A stretch of 64,000 nt of DNA from Cololabis saira (GCF_033807715.1 NC_084610.1:5203769-5267768), one strand, 5' to 3'. Numbered from the stretch's first letter, positions 42,746 through 55,755 are shown. Numbers and translations: made by a program. The notes: generated from the letters alone by a model not told the origin.

Positions 42746-45700
42746 AAAAACCCCCCCAGGAACCTGGAAGAAGTTCAGTCTGAACTTGGTCCCTGCAGAG
42801 TTGAGGTCCCAGACAAGACCCTGCTGAAGATAGCTAGCTGACTCTTCCAGTCCAAACCAGAGCTGGTTGCATCAGTTCATTTTAACAAAACAACAAACTA
42901 CAATTTTGCATGAATTAGTTGTTTTATATAATGTCCCTGTGCATTTTATCATGGCAGTAAATAGAGAAAAAAAGGAAAGACCATCTGTCTTCAATGAAAG
43001 GGAATTAGTTGTAGCTTATGTTGATTTAGAAGTCTTTATAGAAGAGTTCATTATACAATTACTGACCTGCTTATAATTCACCATCCCCAGTAATTCTTCC
43101 TCCCTCTGCTTCTCAAATCCTTGAGAAATGGATGGTGAAGGGTGAGGAGGGCCAGAGAAGTTGTTATTACTCCACAAAAGCCTGTGGACACATAAAGAGT
43201 TTATCATGTGGGTGAGCAGAGAGCAAGCCTGCTAATATCCTGAGGCGATCGCAACAGCGTCCAATGAAGTCTGATTGAGTCCATACATCAAGCGGTGTGT
43301 ATGTCTCTGCATGCATGTACGTGTGTGTGTGTATTAGAGAGAGAGAGGGAGCTGGACTTGTCTGTTCGCTCTCGGGCGACAACAAAAATCACACACGGGA
43401 GTGCAGGACTTGGGTATAATTGGGAGAGTGTGGTGAGATATGCCAGGTTGAGAGTAGTCGGGGGTTGGTGGGAGCTCAGCCTGAGAGCAGGAAGACGGTG
43501 GGGTGTTGGCTGCTCTTCTATCCACCGGAGCAGGAGGGGGGTGAGGACCGCCATTATGAATGGATGTAACAGCAGGGCGGTGGGTCTGATTGGAAGCAAC
43601 CGGAACCTGTTTGTTGTTTAAAAAGCCCTCTTTGCATTTGCGAGCAAGTGTGTGTGTTTATGCCCCCTCTCTGTCTCTCTCTCTCTCCCCATCTCCATGT
43701 AATTAGACTGCTGGCTGGAAGAATGATCAGCTGTCATCCCCAATGGTGGCCTTCCACCACCTGAATGTCAACACTGTCTGAGACCTCCTGTCTGAGCGAG
43801 CAGCACACTCAATTAGAGCCACTCAGTCACCGCAGGAGCTGCGAAACAAACACAGCGTCACATTTATAAAGACGCAAACACACACAGAACCGTAGGAGGG
43901 TTATACGTCCACGCAAGTATAATCGTTTTTATTCATCACAGCGGCAGCCCTCTCATGAAACTCTGTGGTCACATTAATTAAATCACACCTCTTCAGGACA
44001 TAAAAGTTACTATTGCTTACTGTGACTATCTTGCATTCGTGGGAATCCCTCCGCAGGCTAATGGGCTTACTCCTGGATGAAAGTGGAGGCAGGTAGGCGG
44101 CGATGAGACACCTCTTTGCTCCATTCGGCCACATCAAAGCGCCTGGAGTTAAAGGGGCGAGGCACCAAAGAGGAATTTTTTCTTTGTGTTGCTTTTTGAG
44201 GAGATATCTGGGGAGTTTTCCACCTTTCTTAAAAGCAATTCGGTGTTTAATACTGAGCAAAAGTCTTGCACAGGTTTCAGGGTGCAAAAGAGGTCACTGC
44301 AGCAGATGATACAAAAGAAGAGTCAAAGTCGAACCAGACGTTGCAGCTTCTGCCATGGAAGTTAATTTGTTTTCACCCTCAAATGCTCTTTAAAACGTTA
44401 ATATGATTGCAAAAATAAAAAAATATAATAAATCAAATGCTGAATTGTAACCTAACCAGACCGGAGTTGTCCTCTGCAATCTTTCTGCCTTTAGTTACTT
44501 AATTTCTTAAACTGCTCAGCATCATTTTCTTGTACAGCTGCTGCTGACCATCTGGACATCTTCAGGTCTCCCGACATTTCAGGGATTTAGCTGATGCGGT
44601 TGTCAGTGATGCATGATGGACTGAGCAGTTTGGTTCCTTATGTTAAAATATAAGTTTGAAACATTTGGGTTGACCGCTTACTTTGTCAAGAAAACATGTA
44701 CAGAACCCTAAAATTGTACCTTTTTTTTTTCTTTTGCTCCTTTGCTGCTGACATATGCAGATATAAACAGAGAGAGAAGCTCATAGACCTTTCTTTCTTG
44801 GGTCTAAAAGAGTCAAAAGAGGGAAAAAAAGCACCTTCATGATTCAATGCATTGTGTTCTATTTAAGCTCTTTGAAACATGGCCATATCACACATATTTG
44901 TGAAGAAAGCGGATATATGTGTGTATTTCCTGCATGGGTGTGTATTTTTGCGAGCGACAAATGGGGGAGATTTAGTTCAGAGGATTGCAGGGACTTTGTG
45001 GGCCCAGTGGAAATTAGAGCTCTCCATCTCTGTCCTCACGCCAGTCTCTCTTTGTGTGGATGTGTGTCGTATCGGGTTTGTGTGCATCGTAAGAGGTTAC
45101 TGCAGGAGCACAGAGTGAAAAGTGGAAAAAAACCTCTCTCTAAAAATCTTCAGCAAAAAAATAAAATAAGATAAAGGAGTGTTGCGGATGACAAAACCTG
45201 AGAAACAATATTGCCTGACTGTTTTAAGGGAGTGAAAACAACAGATGTTAACATACAGATGTGACCTCTTGCAGCTGTTTCAATTAGTGCCTGTAAAATA
45301 TTCATATCCAGGAAAGTGCTGCTGCTACCTTGGCAGCTGATAAAATGGGGGAGAAACTGCTAAAAGTTTCCCTTTTTATCTGAAAGTTGCAATTTAAGTT
45401 CATACTCCATTACTTGCAAATGAAGGAATTTATTAAAGTATTATGATTATGCAACATGGGGATGCTACAGATGCTCAAGTGGCACTTCCATTTCTACTCA
45501 CATCCCCTCTACAGAGCACTAAATTAACTATGCAGTATTTGTTGCTTAAAAAATGTTTCTCATACATCAATTCTTTTATAAAGATGTTGGGATCACTCTG
45601 CTGCAAAGTGTTGCTTTATTGTGTAAATACGAATCATCAATAAGGGTATACATATATTAGAATACATGCTTTAACATTTGTAACCGTATTCCTATATGTT

Positions 45701-46185
45701 CCTATATGAGTGTATCAGAGGAACTGGACCTTTTCTGAATGCTGCTTTTCTTTAAAGCCTCTTTTCCATTTAAAACGTGGTGCCATGTTGGCAAAAACTG
45801 ATGTTGCACAATTCTGATTAATCTAAAGATGTGAAAGTGAGAGGAACAGCAGAGCTGGAAACTGGATGGAACCGCTCCCCAAATGAGCTATTTTAGTTTA
45901 ATTGGCTGATCCTTCTTCTAGTGGACTGAGGACATTTGCAGCCTCCAACTGGTTAACCAGACCTTGGGGCCTAGCGGCATAGTAACGCTTAGCCAAGTTT
46001 GGTGGAGTGTAATTGGCTACCTGTTGGTCAGTGGTCCAGTTAGTCAACTTGTGAAGAACTTGAAATTATCAGAGGTGAATTTGGCTCAATCCAGATGCTG
46101 CAAGAGCGAAAATCAGATGAGCGAGAGGAAGTGTGACTGGTGTCCTGTGGTTATCCCGGCTAGCAGCCTTCAATGGAGGGCGAAG
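42746..46185. other. Long single-copy stretch
   Basis: 3.4 kb with almost no recognised repeats, only short GT and CT runs near 43320 and 43675. Several openings of 80-130 codons (43295-43621, 43901-44287, 44839-45174) show no domain, no splice pattern and competing frames. No gene is called. Confidence 0.5.
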
Positions 46186-46301
46186 CTACATACACTGCAG
46201 AATTTGGTTACTTTCCTCCTTCTCTGAGTTGGCAGAATGAGGGGAGACCACTTTATATATGTTAAAGCAAGAAAAAACCTGTTTTTCATAATAGGTCCCC
46301 T
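46186..46301. mobile_element. Right-end fragment of the TTAA element family
   Basis: ACTGCAGAATTTGGTTACTT through CATAATAGGTCCCCT, followed by TTAA at 46302-46305. It matches the two right-hand blocks of 38009-39283 with the sequence between them deleted. Confidence 0.75.
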
Positions 46302-46305
46302 TTAA

Positions 46306-46904
46306 GTAGCAAAACTCATGACAAGTAGCCAATAGGTATAGCCAGGCATCAATCACAAGTTTACAATCATAATATTGCATGAATATATGGATAAAACATA
46401 GTGTGAGATTAATGTGTGCAGATTTAAAGATACATGACCCTTTGCTCAACCTGCAGTTTGGATAAACAAGTAGAGATGCAGCTGTAATAATGTAATTTTT
46501 TTCCATAGACTGTAAATTACAAAGAAAAGAGAATATTTACCTGACTGTGGTGTTGCCCTTGTAGCCGACGGGAACTCACCAGCATATGTCAATCAAAGTT
46601 TGCTGTAGCTACCCGCTTCTTCAGCCAATCCATGTCAAAGGAGCTGCAGAGCTGCTGGTTTCACATGTTGTTTCAATGGCAAAATCAGACACTGGGTTAG
46701 TACAAACTGCTGATTGCCTTCTTAGCTCTGTGTTATGATACTCATCTTGAGCCCATACTCTCTTCCTTTGTACTTTTACCTTTACATCTCAGATGGGCCC
46801 TGGCTGGGTAGTTCCAAGCACAGCATTGTTTCAAAAGATCATAGACAAAATGTAGAAGCACGAGCTAAGTGTTGTCTGTATGACATTATATAACAGTTTC
46901 ATCA
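46306..46904. other. Single-copy spacer
   Basis: Nothing recognised. Confidence 0.5.
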
Positions 46905-47230
46905 TCATTCTGGATGCACTTTGTCCCGTTCTCAGTTGAAACTGCTTTCTTAAGGTCACACCACAGCAATTCAATCAAGCTGAAACCTGGACTTTGACTA
47001 GGCCATTCCAAAACCTATTCTGACTTACAGGATTCAATTTAATTTTGTGGTATACTCATTGGTTGCAAGGTTCCAAGGTTCCTGGGTCATGGTTCTGTTA
47101 AAAACCCCAAATCATCACCCCTCCACCACCGTGCTTTACAGTTGCTATGATGCATTTGTTTTTCTCCACATGGCACTTTGACCAAACATCTCCACTTTGA
47201 CGGTTGATTGCCAGGAATCGTATGTTCCTG
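46905..47230 (-). pseudogene. Tc1-type element fragment
   Basis: CTTTGACTAGGCCATTCCAA and CACCCCTCCACCACCGTGCT are the inverted forms of Tc1 transposase-coding stretches (a W-P-x-Q/S-P-D region and the HGGG block). No frame survives. Confidence 0.65.
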
Positions 47231-49073
47231 TAGCTGTTTGGTAACTAGCAGATTATATTTTATTCATACGGTATGTAATATAATTCAACTGCATCCAGTA
47301 TTTGGACAGTCATCCTTGCCTATGGATCCTCTAATGACTCTAAGCTGTAATCAGTGCAACACAGCTGGCTAATGTGTGCATAATGCTTTTCAGAATCATT
47401 TGTCCTACACGTGTTTTAATACCATATTAAGCATTTTGCAGCATTAATAGTTCTTTCTAAGACAAAAACAGCTCCAGATACCCTCACAGAGGCGATTTCA
47501 TGCAGCACTGTGCCCTCGCCAGTCCGCCTCAGGCTGTTTCATCCAACCTTTACCTCAGTTTGGCCTCCTCTGCCTCCCTCTCCTCTCCCTCTGCTGTTTT
47601 CCACCGCCTCCTCAGCCAGCTCCTCTGCCCTGACTACTACACCACCGTTAAACTTGCCTCACGGTAACTTGTCTTCCTTCCTCATTTTCCTTCCTCTTAC
47701 ACACAGTAATCCTCAGCTACAGACTGGACCGAGTGCATTTCCTGGCTCGCTGCAGATGGGTCTCTTTGGGTCGGCCTTTTTCCCCAGACTGGTGTTTGAG
47801 CCTCAGGCATTGAGCTCAAGTTTTTGTGTCCCACTAGTTTTTAAATGGAGCCAGTGTAAAACACTGAACCAACATCTACAACAGTCTCCAGCTCTCGGCG
47901 ACTTTTATACACAACCGTTTCTAAAATGAGTGGTATTTAAATGTAAATTCTTTGATAGCAATTGATTCAGTAATGAGTCACATAGCTGCGTGGTTAAACG
48001 GTTTCAGTAAGTTCAAATCAGCATGAAGTCAATTGACTAAAAGGTGTAAATGATGACATTAAATCACTCTTAGCCGAATCTTGGCGAGATTCCTGGGGGA
48101 TAATAATGAATTATTCATGGTTTTGGCTTCCTATCCCAAGTCATAAAATGTCTTTTTTATATTAACCATGAAATGGCACAATGAGTGAATTTGTATCATC
48201 AATCCATCCACAGTCGGAGATGAAAAAGATGATACTGTTAATTAGCCATGTGTTGGCAAAATTTTGCAATCAATCTGCCTTTTTAAACTATATTTCTTCC
48301 ATGGATAACCCACGGAAAACATGCCTCTTCCTTCAACATCGGATCCTAATTACCATAAGCCACAAAGCTGCGTGTTATAACGTGCAGTCAGGGCACAACA
48401 GGGGGGAGGCCGCGCATGGTGGGAGATAACTATGATTTGTGTTTCATATCTTTAACCACATTGTGGGAACATTATCAACGGGAACACTGTAAGTGTAATT
48501 GCACATTACAGAGCATCAACAGGATTCTCTGTGTTATTAGAACGTAAATATACCATTTGAAGATAAAAAGGGTAATATGTCAGTGTAATGATGTCAGATT
48601 AGCATTTTCATGTTGGGTAGAAGTACTGAAATGGTGTTTCAGTAATTATAACACCATCAGCCTTGGTGGTTCAGCCTCAATCCTTCAAAGTTAAATAAAG
48701 TGATTTGTAACATGGAAAATTGTGTTAAACATGATTAAATACTTTAAGAAGGTGCAGTATTTACACCCCTTCAGAAATTAATAATTTCACTAATTATTTT
48801 ATAAATGCCTGTATAATTAATCCTACACCCTAGTGATTATTTGATGGGGTTTATAATTCTTATTTTAAAGAAAATATGGCTTGTTTCTGTGTCGGCTGTA
48901 CTAAGAGAGTGCAGTGAGCGGTTCTGGGTTGTTCCTTACCTCCGGTTGAAGGTTGCCAGCCGGGGCGACCTGGAGGACGCCGGCCGGACGTCTCGGGTTC
49001 CACCGGTTCCTCTGGTTCCTCTGGTTGACTGACCGTTGGACCTCGGACCATTTCAGGACTCTTCCAAGTTGAC
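47231..49073. other. Single-copy stretch
   Basis: A Pro/Ser-rich 139-codon opening at 47510-47929 is the longest plus-strand one here but lacks domain or splice evidence. 48180-48430 has TAATTAGCC and GCAATCAATCTGCC words that could be regulatory. Confidence 0.45.
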
Positions 49074-49450
49074 TAATGGCGCTTTTCCACTAGTACCTAC
49101 TCTGCGCGCCTCTACTCACCACACCCCCGTCTTGCGCTTCTCCACTACAGGCCGAGACGGGTGGAGGCGTGCCAAGCAGATACTTTTTCTGTATCTTTTC
49201 TGCCGAGGTTTTTAAGCGTGCTGAGTCAGCCCTGGATCTGACGTCATCACACTACAGGCCACCGATTGGTCGGGGGGCGGGGCCGTCAGACGTTTGAATC
49301 AGGAAGCGGGATATCAGTGCGAGAGCGACTCACGACTTCCTCATTTTATTCAACAGCCAATGGAAGCGCAAACGTCTGTTTGGTGATCCAACTCTGAGGT
49401 GCAGATGTTCATAAACCTGGTGCTGAGGAGAGAATTAAAAAGGGATCTAG

Positions 49451-49924
49451 GGCACGGTGGCGCAGCTGGTAGTGCAGCGGTCTCACAGCAAGAAGGTGGG
49501 TTCGATTCCCGCCGGGGACGCTGTGGGCGCTGAAGTGCGTGTTAGTTCCCCCATGACTTCAGCGCCCACACCCTGGGTGGGGTTGGTGAAAGATCTTTCT
49601 GTGTGGAGTTTGCATGTTCTCCTCGTGTTCCCTTGGGTAGCTAATGTGAGCTACCCTCACAAAAACATGCAACAGTCCTGGGCTATACATGATCCCTCTG
49701 GCCAACCGGGGAACAGATGGGGTGGGGAGGATCTGGCCGGAATAACGTGATCCTTCCACGCGCTACGTCCGGCCGGAGAAAAGATGCTGCTCACTCCTCA
49801 GGTTAAGGAGGAGACCTGAGCTCAGTGTAGGGCCCTCCCAGGGTTGGCAGAGGGAGCAATGCCCAGGACTGTCTAGGTATGAGCACTGGGTAAAAAATCG
49901 GGGATAAAAAAAAAATATAAAAAA
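49451..49924 (+). mobile_element. tRNA-derived SINE with 14 bp target duplication
   Basis: The 5' part is a tRNA-like head with an A box (TGGCGCAGCTGG) and B box (GGTTCGATTCC). Then comes a body with CTGTGTGGAGTTTGCATGTT, a motif of fish tRNA SINEs, and an A-rich end. The direct repeat AAAAAGGGATCTAG lies at 49437-49450 and 49925-49938. The head folds only partly as a tRNA, so this is a retroposon, not a tRNA gene. It is complete at both ends and well preserved. Confidence 0.9.
49458..49509 (+). promoter_or_regulatory. Internal RNA polymerase III promoter (A and B boxes) of the SINE
   Basis: A box TGGCGCAGCTGG at 49458-49469 and B box GGTTCGATTCC at 49499-49509 fit the TRGYNNARNNG and GGTTCRANNCC consensus, with normal tRNA-like spacing. 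Confidence 0.8.
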
Positions 49925-50331
49925 AAAAAGGGATCTAGATGGGCAATAAGGAACAACCAGATCTACCAGTCACTTCTCAGCCGCTCGTGGCTACCAGCTG
50001 ATTTCTCATCAGCGCGACACGAACAAAATTTAAAAAAAAGCGTTGCCGCTTGAAGCTTCTTTCATTCTCATTTTTTAACTTGATGTCCAACACAAGCCAC
50101 AGACCCAGCAGCACATCTATCATCTCCTCCAGGTTCTACATCTTTAGTGTTGTTGTCTTCTTCGTTTAGATCACACAATCAAATACGTCACAGCAGCTTC
50201 GCTCCAACCTCCTACTTCTCATCTGGGTATTAAAAACAAACGGGGAAGAGGCGAGTGGAGGCGAGACGAGGCGGGACTAAGCGTCCTGAGTCGGGGCGCG
50301 CTGAGTAGGTACTAGTGGATAAGCGCCATAA

Positions 50332-50707
50332 CTGGAGCATTGGCCAAAAGGTACCTGGCCATGCTCAGCTGTGTTCAATTCAAAATACTTAATTTATCCC
50401 TCTGGTTCTGGTAGCTTAGGCTTCAGCTGCTGGGGGGATTCTTCCCTATGTTCCCAAATCTTTCACATTCCTTCATGGTGATTGGTCCTCAGTGTTTTCT
50501 CAAACGGCTGCTACTCATGGGAAGGTTAGGGTTAGATGGACTGGGCAGTTGATTGAAGATTTCAATACCTGTATTATCCTGTGTAAATGCTGATCTGAAT
50601 TATATGAAATTCCCTTTTAGAGTTGTATGATTGGTCTTATTTTGATCCTTATTTTGGCTTTTGTGGTGAAGGAGGGATCTAGTGAAAGGCTTAGGTTTTA
50701 AGAGTTC
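50332..50707. other. Single-copy spacer
   Basis: Nothing recognised. Confidence 0.45.
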
Positions 50708-51430
50708 GGCTAAAGTTTAGTTTAGTTTTATTTAGCACATACAATAAAAATAACATCACACAAATAAGTGCAGTTAAAAGAAACTGTGCAGGGAGGAGCG
50801 AGCAAGCCAGGAGGCTTATGAGGAGCCCCCACCTAATAACATTTAACAATATAGTTATGAGGATACAAAATCATAAAATTAAAAAAAATAATGCATCATA
50901 AAAATTGCATGCAGAACATGAATGAAAATAAAAAACCTATAAAGACATGATCATGAAAATATAAATATTATGCTGAACAAGTGGCAACACAGAATATGAA
51001 GTACAAAAGAAACATTAACAGTGGGAAAAGCAAGACCTTTCTTGGCTACACTGTTGAATTAAATGTTCTCTTGAGCGACTTTTGAAGATGGATAGGGACC
51101 TACAATTGTTTTTCAATCTGGTACCAACTATTCCAGACTTTGACACCTCTATACCTAAACAGAAATGGTCTTCTAGATTCCAGACATTTAGGCGGATGTA
51201 GGGCGAGGGCCTGCCGTGTTGAGTAAGAATGAAATTGAGAGTTTGTAGCAAAGTATGTCCTAAAGTGCTCAGGAACATTTCCTTCTGAGGAAAATATCTT
51301 GTAAAGAAAAATGCATATTTGGTAACGGTTTATGTCATAAATAGTAAGAATCTGGAGATTTTTAAATAAGGGAGCAGCAGTAGCATCCCAGACAGATCGA
51401 GATGCAAGTCTTACAAAACGATTCTAATAC
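50708..51430 (-). pseudogene. LINE ORF2 C-terminus and 3' UTR, minus strand
   Basis: The minus strand reads RYRGVKVWNS near 51150, then after a frameshift LKNNCRSLSIFKSRSREHLI. This is the W-N-S...L-x-x-F-K-x-x-L-(K/R)-x-x-L pattern at the end of many fish LINE ORF2 proteins. A 3' UTR runs to about 50708, where GCTAAATAAAACTAAACTAA forms an AATAAA-bearing repeat tail. The 5' part is absent. Clade not assigned. Confidence 0.65.
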
Positions 51431-51559
51431 ATTTTGATATAGTGAACTATTCATTATACATAATTTCTATGTACTTAGTGTGATAAAGGAAAACTAAGTA
51501 TACCATGTTAAAAGTTATATTATAAACACATTGATGTGATTTAAAGCTGCTAGGATCCA

Positions 51560-51858
51560 GGGGGTGGGTGGGTAATGTCTGGGGTTATGATTTTATTTTC
51601 ATTTATTTATTTATTTATTTTTGCTCTTAATTTATGTGTTAATTTTGCATTGTTATACTTAATAATATGGGCATTACTTTTTTTTTTTTTTTTGTTTCTG
51701 TTTTTTTGTTTTGTATTTGTTTTTTTTTTGTTATTACATTTATCTATTCATTTTTTGTTGTTATGTATTGGTGTTTTTTTTGCACCATGTTGTTTTTTCA
51801 GAAAAAGGAAAAAAAGAAATAAAAATTTGATCACAAAAAAAAAAAAAAAAAAAAAAAA
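51560..51858 (+). mobile_element. L1-type 3' end with poly(A) tail
   Basis: T-rich 3' UTR, then GAAATAAAAATTTGATCAC and about 24 A (51835-51858). The end ATAAAAATTTGATCACAAAA is one I associate with fish L1-like elements. No ORF remains. Confidence 0.6.
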
Positions 51859-53810
51859 ACGATTCTGGAGAATTAAGATTAGGGTTAGGACTATTTTCAG
51901 AGTTGTGGGGACATAGAAATGCTCCCACTTCCGGCAGCAGTCATTCAGGATACTGTTTTGTTTGAGGATGTATGAAGAGATGGAAAATATCACTAGTTAT
52001 TGTTGTACAGCATGAGCTAAACCAGAGTAAAATAGCTTGTTTGTGGTAACTGAGCTAAGTGGGTGTGTTGCAGCTGGATTGCAGTATTAATGATTATTAC
52101 AATTAATGTTCATGCTTTTATGTTGCTGTAAGACAGCAACATAAAAGCTCTAAGGTCTAAGACAGAAAAAAATAAGACTTTAAAATAGAGTTAATGCTCT
52201 ACAGTAGAAAAATGTTTTACGGTGGTGGAAAAAAAAAAAAGCCCTGGAGGAAGTGTTGGGTTTATCCCTTCTAGCCACCAGACGTCATTTGTTTTGTCAT
52301 GGGTTACAACTGTTTTATGTGAAAAAATTCATACTGAATCACCTTATTTCCTTTTCAAAATAACATCAACATATAAAAGAAGCCCTTCCATTGGTCAATC
52401 CCCAGGCTATTATATAAAAGGATCATCAAGTTTATGGAGCTATCCTTAACAGCCGACTTGCTTCATCTGGGCGCAGGGATCGGCAGGTAAAACACCCTGT
52501 CAAGGTGACACGCTGCAATTAAACAGCGGCGGTCTACTGGAGATGAGCTGTCATCAGCGGGCTCCGTCGCAGGTGTACGGGGCAGCTGTAAGTATAATTG
52601 CTGGAGGCCTCCGGGATGGAGCTGAACCCATCTCCGAGCAGGCTTCACCGGAAGGCTGACTTTAAAGGAGACTGTAATATTTTAATACATTGACAAATGG
52701 TTGTACAGCTGTTGCCAAATTAACAGTGACCTCCCCCTCTTTGCTGCCTGGTGTGTGTGATAATGTGCAAAGTCCTGTCGGGAAGTGTGCTTAATGTTCA
52801 AGATAATCGCTCTATTATGTGCGTTCAGTGTTAGGAAAAGAATATCAATTAAATTCTCTTTTACAAGGCAAATGGGTAACATTGGGGTTCATATAATTCA
52901 AGCTGGCAGACTTAATTTCGATCTTGAATATGTAGCTTCATTGGAATATAGTGGTTCAAATAGCATTCCTCAGCAGCAGAAGCCCGTCCTTAATACTATA
53001 GTGGAACTACATGTGCTTACTAATTGAGTCCCAGTGCTTCTAGGAGACGAAATGTGTGAAAAATAAGGAGGAAAAAAAAAAGGAGTGGGAGATTTCTGTT
53101 CATAAACAGTGTTTACTTTAAGCAAGCCATTGCCTGATTAGTATTAATAGCAGTGACTTCAGACAGCTCATATTCTGCCATTGGACAGTTTTGTATTATT
53201 TATGACTGAAATGAAAGCCTGAGAGTGGAGCAGCAGTGGAGGAGCGCTGCATAGCAAACGATGCTGCCCTTCGCCGGGTTTACATAACCAAAACTTGGGT
53301 AAACAGCGGATAAAGCGCAGCACGGGGCCGGAGAAAAACGAAAGCAAAATGTTAGATCCACACATCAGCCTGTTTGAGGCCAGCTTCTGCAGGAAGCCGG
53401 GAGAGAACACTGCAGACCGTTTGATGCAGCTGGTCTTCATCTGCAAGTCCTTTTGAGCATGAAAGTGTGGTGGTGGACGGAAGAATCTGGTCTCCACTGC
53501 AACTTGTGCAACGTTGATCTTCACAAGTCGGGTCAAAATAAGTGTGGTGTAACTTGATAGCCTCTTTGCATTAATTAAAAACACCATCTGTTGCATTTTA
53601 TTATTGAAGCAGTTAGCCTGCACTTTACAACATTCGTTTGGCGCTCTCATTTCATGCCCTTTTTATGGCTAACAGAGTCTCGTTGAAGCAAAGAAACCTG
53701 GGATATGAGTTGAGACCTTAACCCTTTCTGCTGAGGTAAAAAAGATAACTACAATGTTCATCTGAATTATTGTCATTTAAAGTATATAATTTAAAACATC
53801 TTCAATGATA
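51859..53810. other. Single-copy stretch with two compositionally distinct blocks
   Basis: 52450-52660 and 53160-53660 are GC-richer than the AT-rich surroundings. The second is open for 160 codons on the minus strand, but with no recognised domain. Both may be conserved non-coding DNA. Confidence 0.45.
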
Positions 53811-53812
53811 TA

Positions 53813-54177
53813 CAGGACTCTCTCAGAAAATTTGAATATTGTGATAAAGTCCTTTATTTTCTGTAATGCAAAAATGTCATACATTCTGGATTCATTACAA
53901 ATCAACTGAAATATTGCAAGCCTTTTATTATTTTAATATTGCTAATCATGGATTACAGCTTAAGAAAACTCAAATATCCTATCTCAAAAAATTAGAATAT
54001 TCTGGGAATCCTAATCTTAAACTGTAAACCATAATCAGCAATATTAAAATAATAAAAGGCTTGCAATATTTCAGTTGATTTGTAATGAATCCAGAATGTA
54101 TGACATTTTTGTTTTTTTAATTGCATTACAGAAAATAAAGAAATTTATCACAATATTCTAATTTTCTGAGAGTCCTG
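53813..54177. mobile_element. Palindromic Tc1/mariner-type MITE with TA targets
   Basis: Ends CAGGACTCTCTCAGAAAAT and TTTTCTGAGAGTCCTG, flanked by TA on both sides (53811-53812 and 54178-54179). The arms pair for about 150 bp each, for example AACTGAAATATTGCAAGCCT with its inverse. No ORF. Confidence 0.9.
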
Positions 54178-54339
54178 TATAGGTAAATTAAATGGATACC
54201 TCAACATTTGGGAAATGGTTCATTTTTTTTATCAAGCCCAGAATTTAGTAAAAGGGTAAATACAGCTTTTTTTTCTTCAATACATTCTTGCATTGATGGA
54301 AAATTATTGATTATTCGTTTCATGGTGCTTCAGATGTTT

Positions 54340-55560
54340 TTTTTTAGTTAAAAAGGTCTGGAAGGCCAGGATGCATTATGTGGTTTAGCATTATCTTACT
54401 GAAATATGCAAGGCCTTCCCTGAAATTGACTGTCTGGATGGGGGCACATGCTGCTCTAAAACTTTGATATACTTTTCAGCATTAATGGCACATTTTCAGA
54501 TGTGTAAGCTGCCCATTATAAAAGCACCAATGCAGCCCCAGGCTTAAGCGCTAATAATAATGCTGTCCATGGTTTCCAAAAAATATTAAAACATTTTGAT
54601 TCACCTGATCACAGAACAGGTTTCCATTTTGCCTCAGACCATTCTGAAAGAGCTTTGGTTCAGAAAATATGGTGGCATTTCTTAATCATGCTCAAATATC
54701 ACTTGTTCTTTGCATGATGGAGCTGTAAGCTGCATGTGGTGATTGCACGGTGAACTGTGTTCAGACTGTGATCTGTGGACGTGAACCTGAGCTATTGCAG
54801 TGGGAGAATCATGGCTGTTTTTAATGCAGTGCTGCCGGGGGTCCCAAAGATCAGGAGAATCCAGTGTTGAACCTTGGCCTTGTCCCCAGCACACAGAGAT
54901 TCCTCCTGATTCTCTGACTTTTCATGATATTGCAACATGTAGATAGTGGGATCTTGAATGAAAAAGATTTTCATGATATTGTTCCACTACCTTTTAACAC
55001 AGTTTGTCTCAGATATGTGAACCTCAGCCCATCAATACATCTGGGAGTCTCAGCATCTCTGAGATGCTTTTGCACCCAGTCCTGTTACTGACTAGTTAAC
55101 CTAATTAGTCATGAAATGCTCCTCCAGTTGATTTAATAAAGTTGATTTTGTGTATGGCTTTACTCTCAAAAAAGTTGGAACAGGGGGGGACAAAAGGCTG
55201 GAAAAGTACGTGGCACAAATCCCAAATCCCAAATGTCAGGTATTTAAAAACCTAAATATTCTTATCCGACGAAAAGAATCAGCAAGTTAAATTGCTACTG
55301 CAGTTGTTTGGGATTCGTGTCACGTACTTTTCCAGCCTTTTGTTCCCCCTGTTCCAACTTTTTTGAGATGCGCTGCTGCTATCAAACTCAAAATAAGGTC
55401 ACATTTCCCATGAAATGACTAAATGTCTCAGTTTCAACATAAAGTATGATAGGTTGTTTATGTTCCATTGGGAGCAAAATATGGGTTTATGAGATTTAAA
55501 AATCATTGCATTGATTTTTTTGGAATTGTGGTTATTCAATGAGACACAACAATATTATAA
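54340..55560 (-). pseudogene. Mariner-superfamily element remnant
   Basis: Shares words with 41640-42085 (TTCAGCATTAATGGCA versus TTCAGCGTTATTTCTG, GGATG...ATGCTGCTC). The 3' part CATAAAGTATGATAGGTTGTT to GAGATTTAAAAATCATTGC is a well-known fish repeat end. The minus-strand frame is heavily broken. It includes the hairpin element at 55164-55367. Confidence 0.6.
55164..55367. mobile_element. Hairpin MITE or element terminus nested in the remnant
   Basis: CTCAAAAAAGTTGGAACAGG...GGCTGGAAAAGTACGTG pairs with CACGTACTTTTCCAGCC...CCTGTTCCAACTTTTTTGAG over about 55 bp, with a ~95 bp centre. Confidence 0.75.
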
Positions 55561-55755
55561 AGAATTTGCTGCACGTTGGAGTCACTTACTTGATTAGGAA
55601 CAGTTAGTGTGGGCTGTTTTCATCTCCACTTGTACCACAGGGATGCAGGATGTTATATTTCTGAAAAACCTGTCATCTGTACATCTACTAAAACTTAAGC
55701 GTGTGAACTGAGCTGCAGAAGATTCAAATGCAAACAATCAACACCAAATGAACAA

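Larger units (their letters stand above)
49077..50328. mobile_element. PIF/Harbinger-type MITE carrying a SINE
   Basis: Ends TGGCGCTTTTCCACTAGTAC and GTACTAGTGGATAAGCGCCA are long inverted repeats flanked by TAA (49074-49076 and 50329-50331). Without the inserted SINE and its duplicated target it would be about 760 bp. No transposase. Confidence 0.85.

Noticed and set aside
47510..47929. 139-codon plus-strand opening
   Set aside because: Pro/Ser/Leu-rich translation without domain or splice sites; looks like C/T-rich sequence that happens to lack stops.
53168..53650. 160-codon minus-strand opening, longest in the window
   Set aside because: No recognisable domain, no conserved start context and no neighbouring exon; kept only as a composition island.
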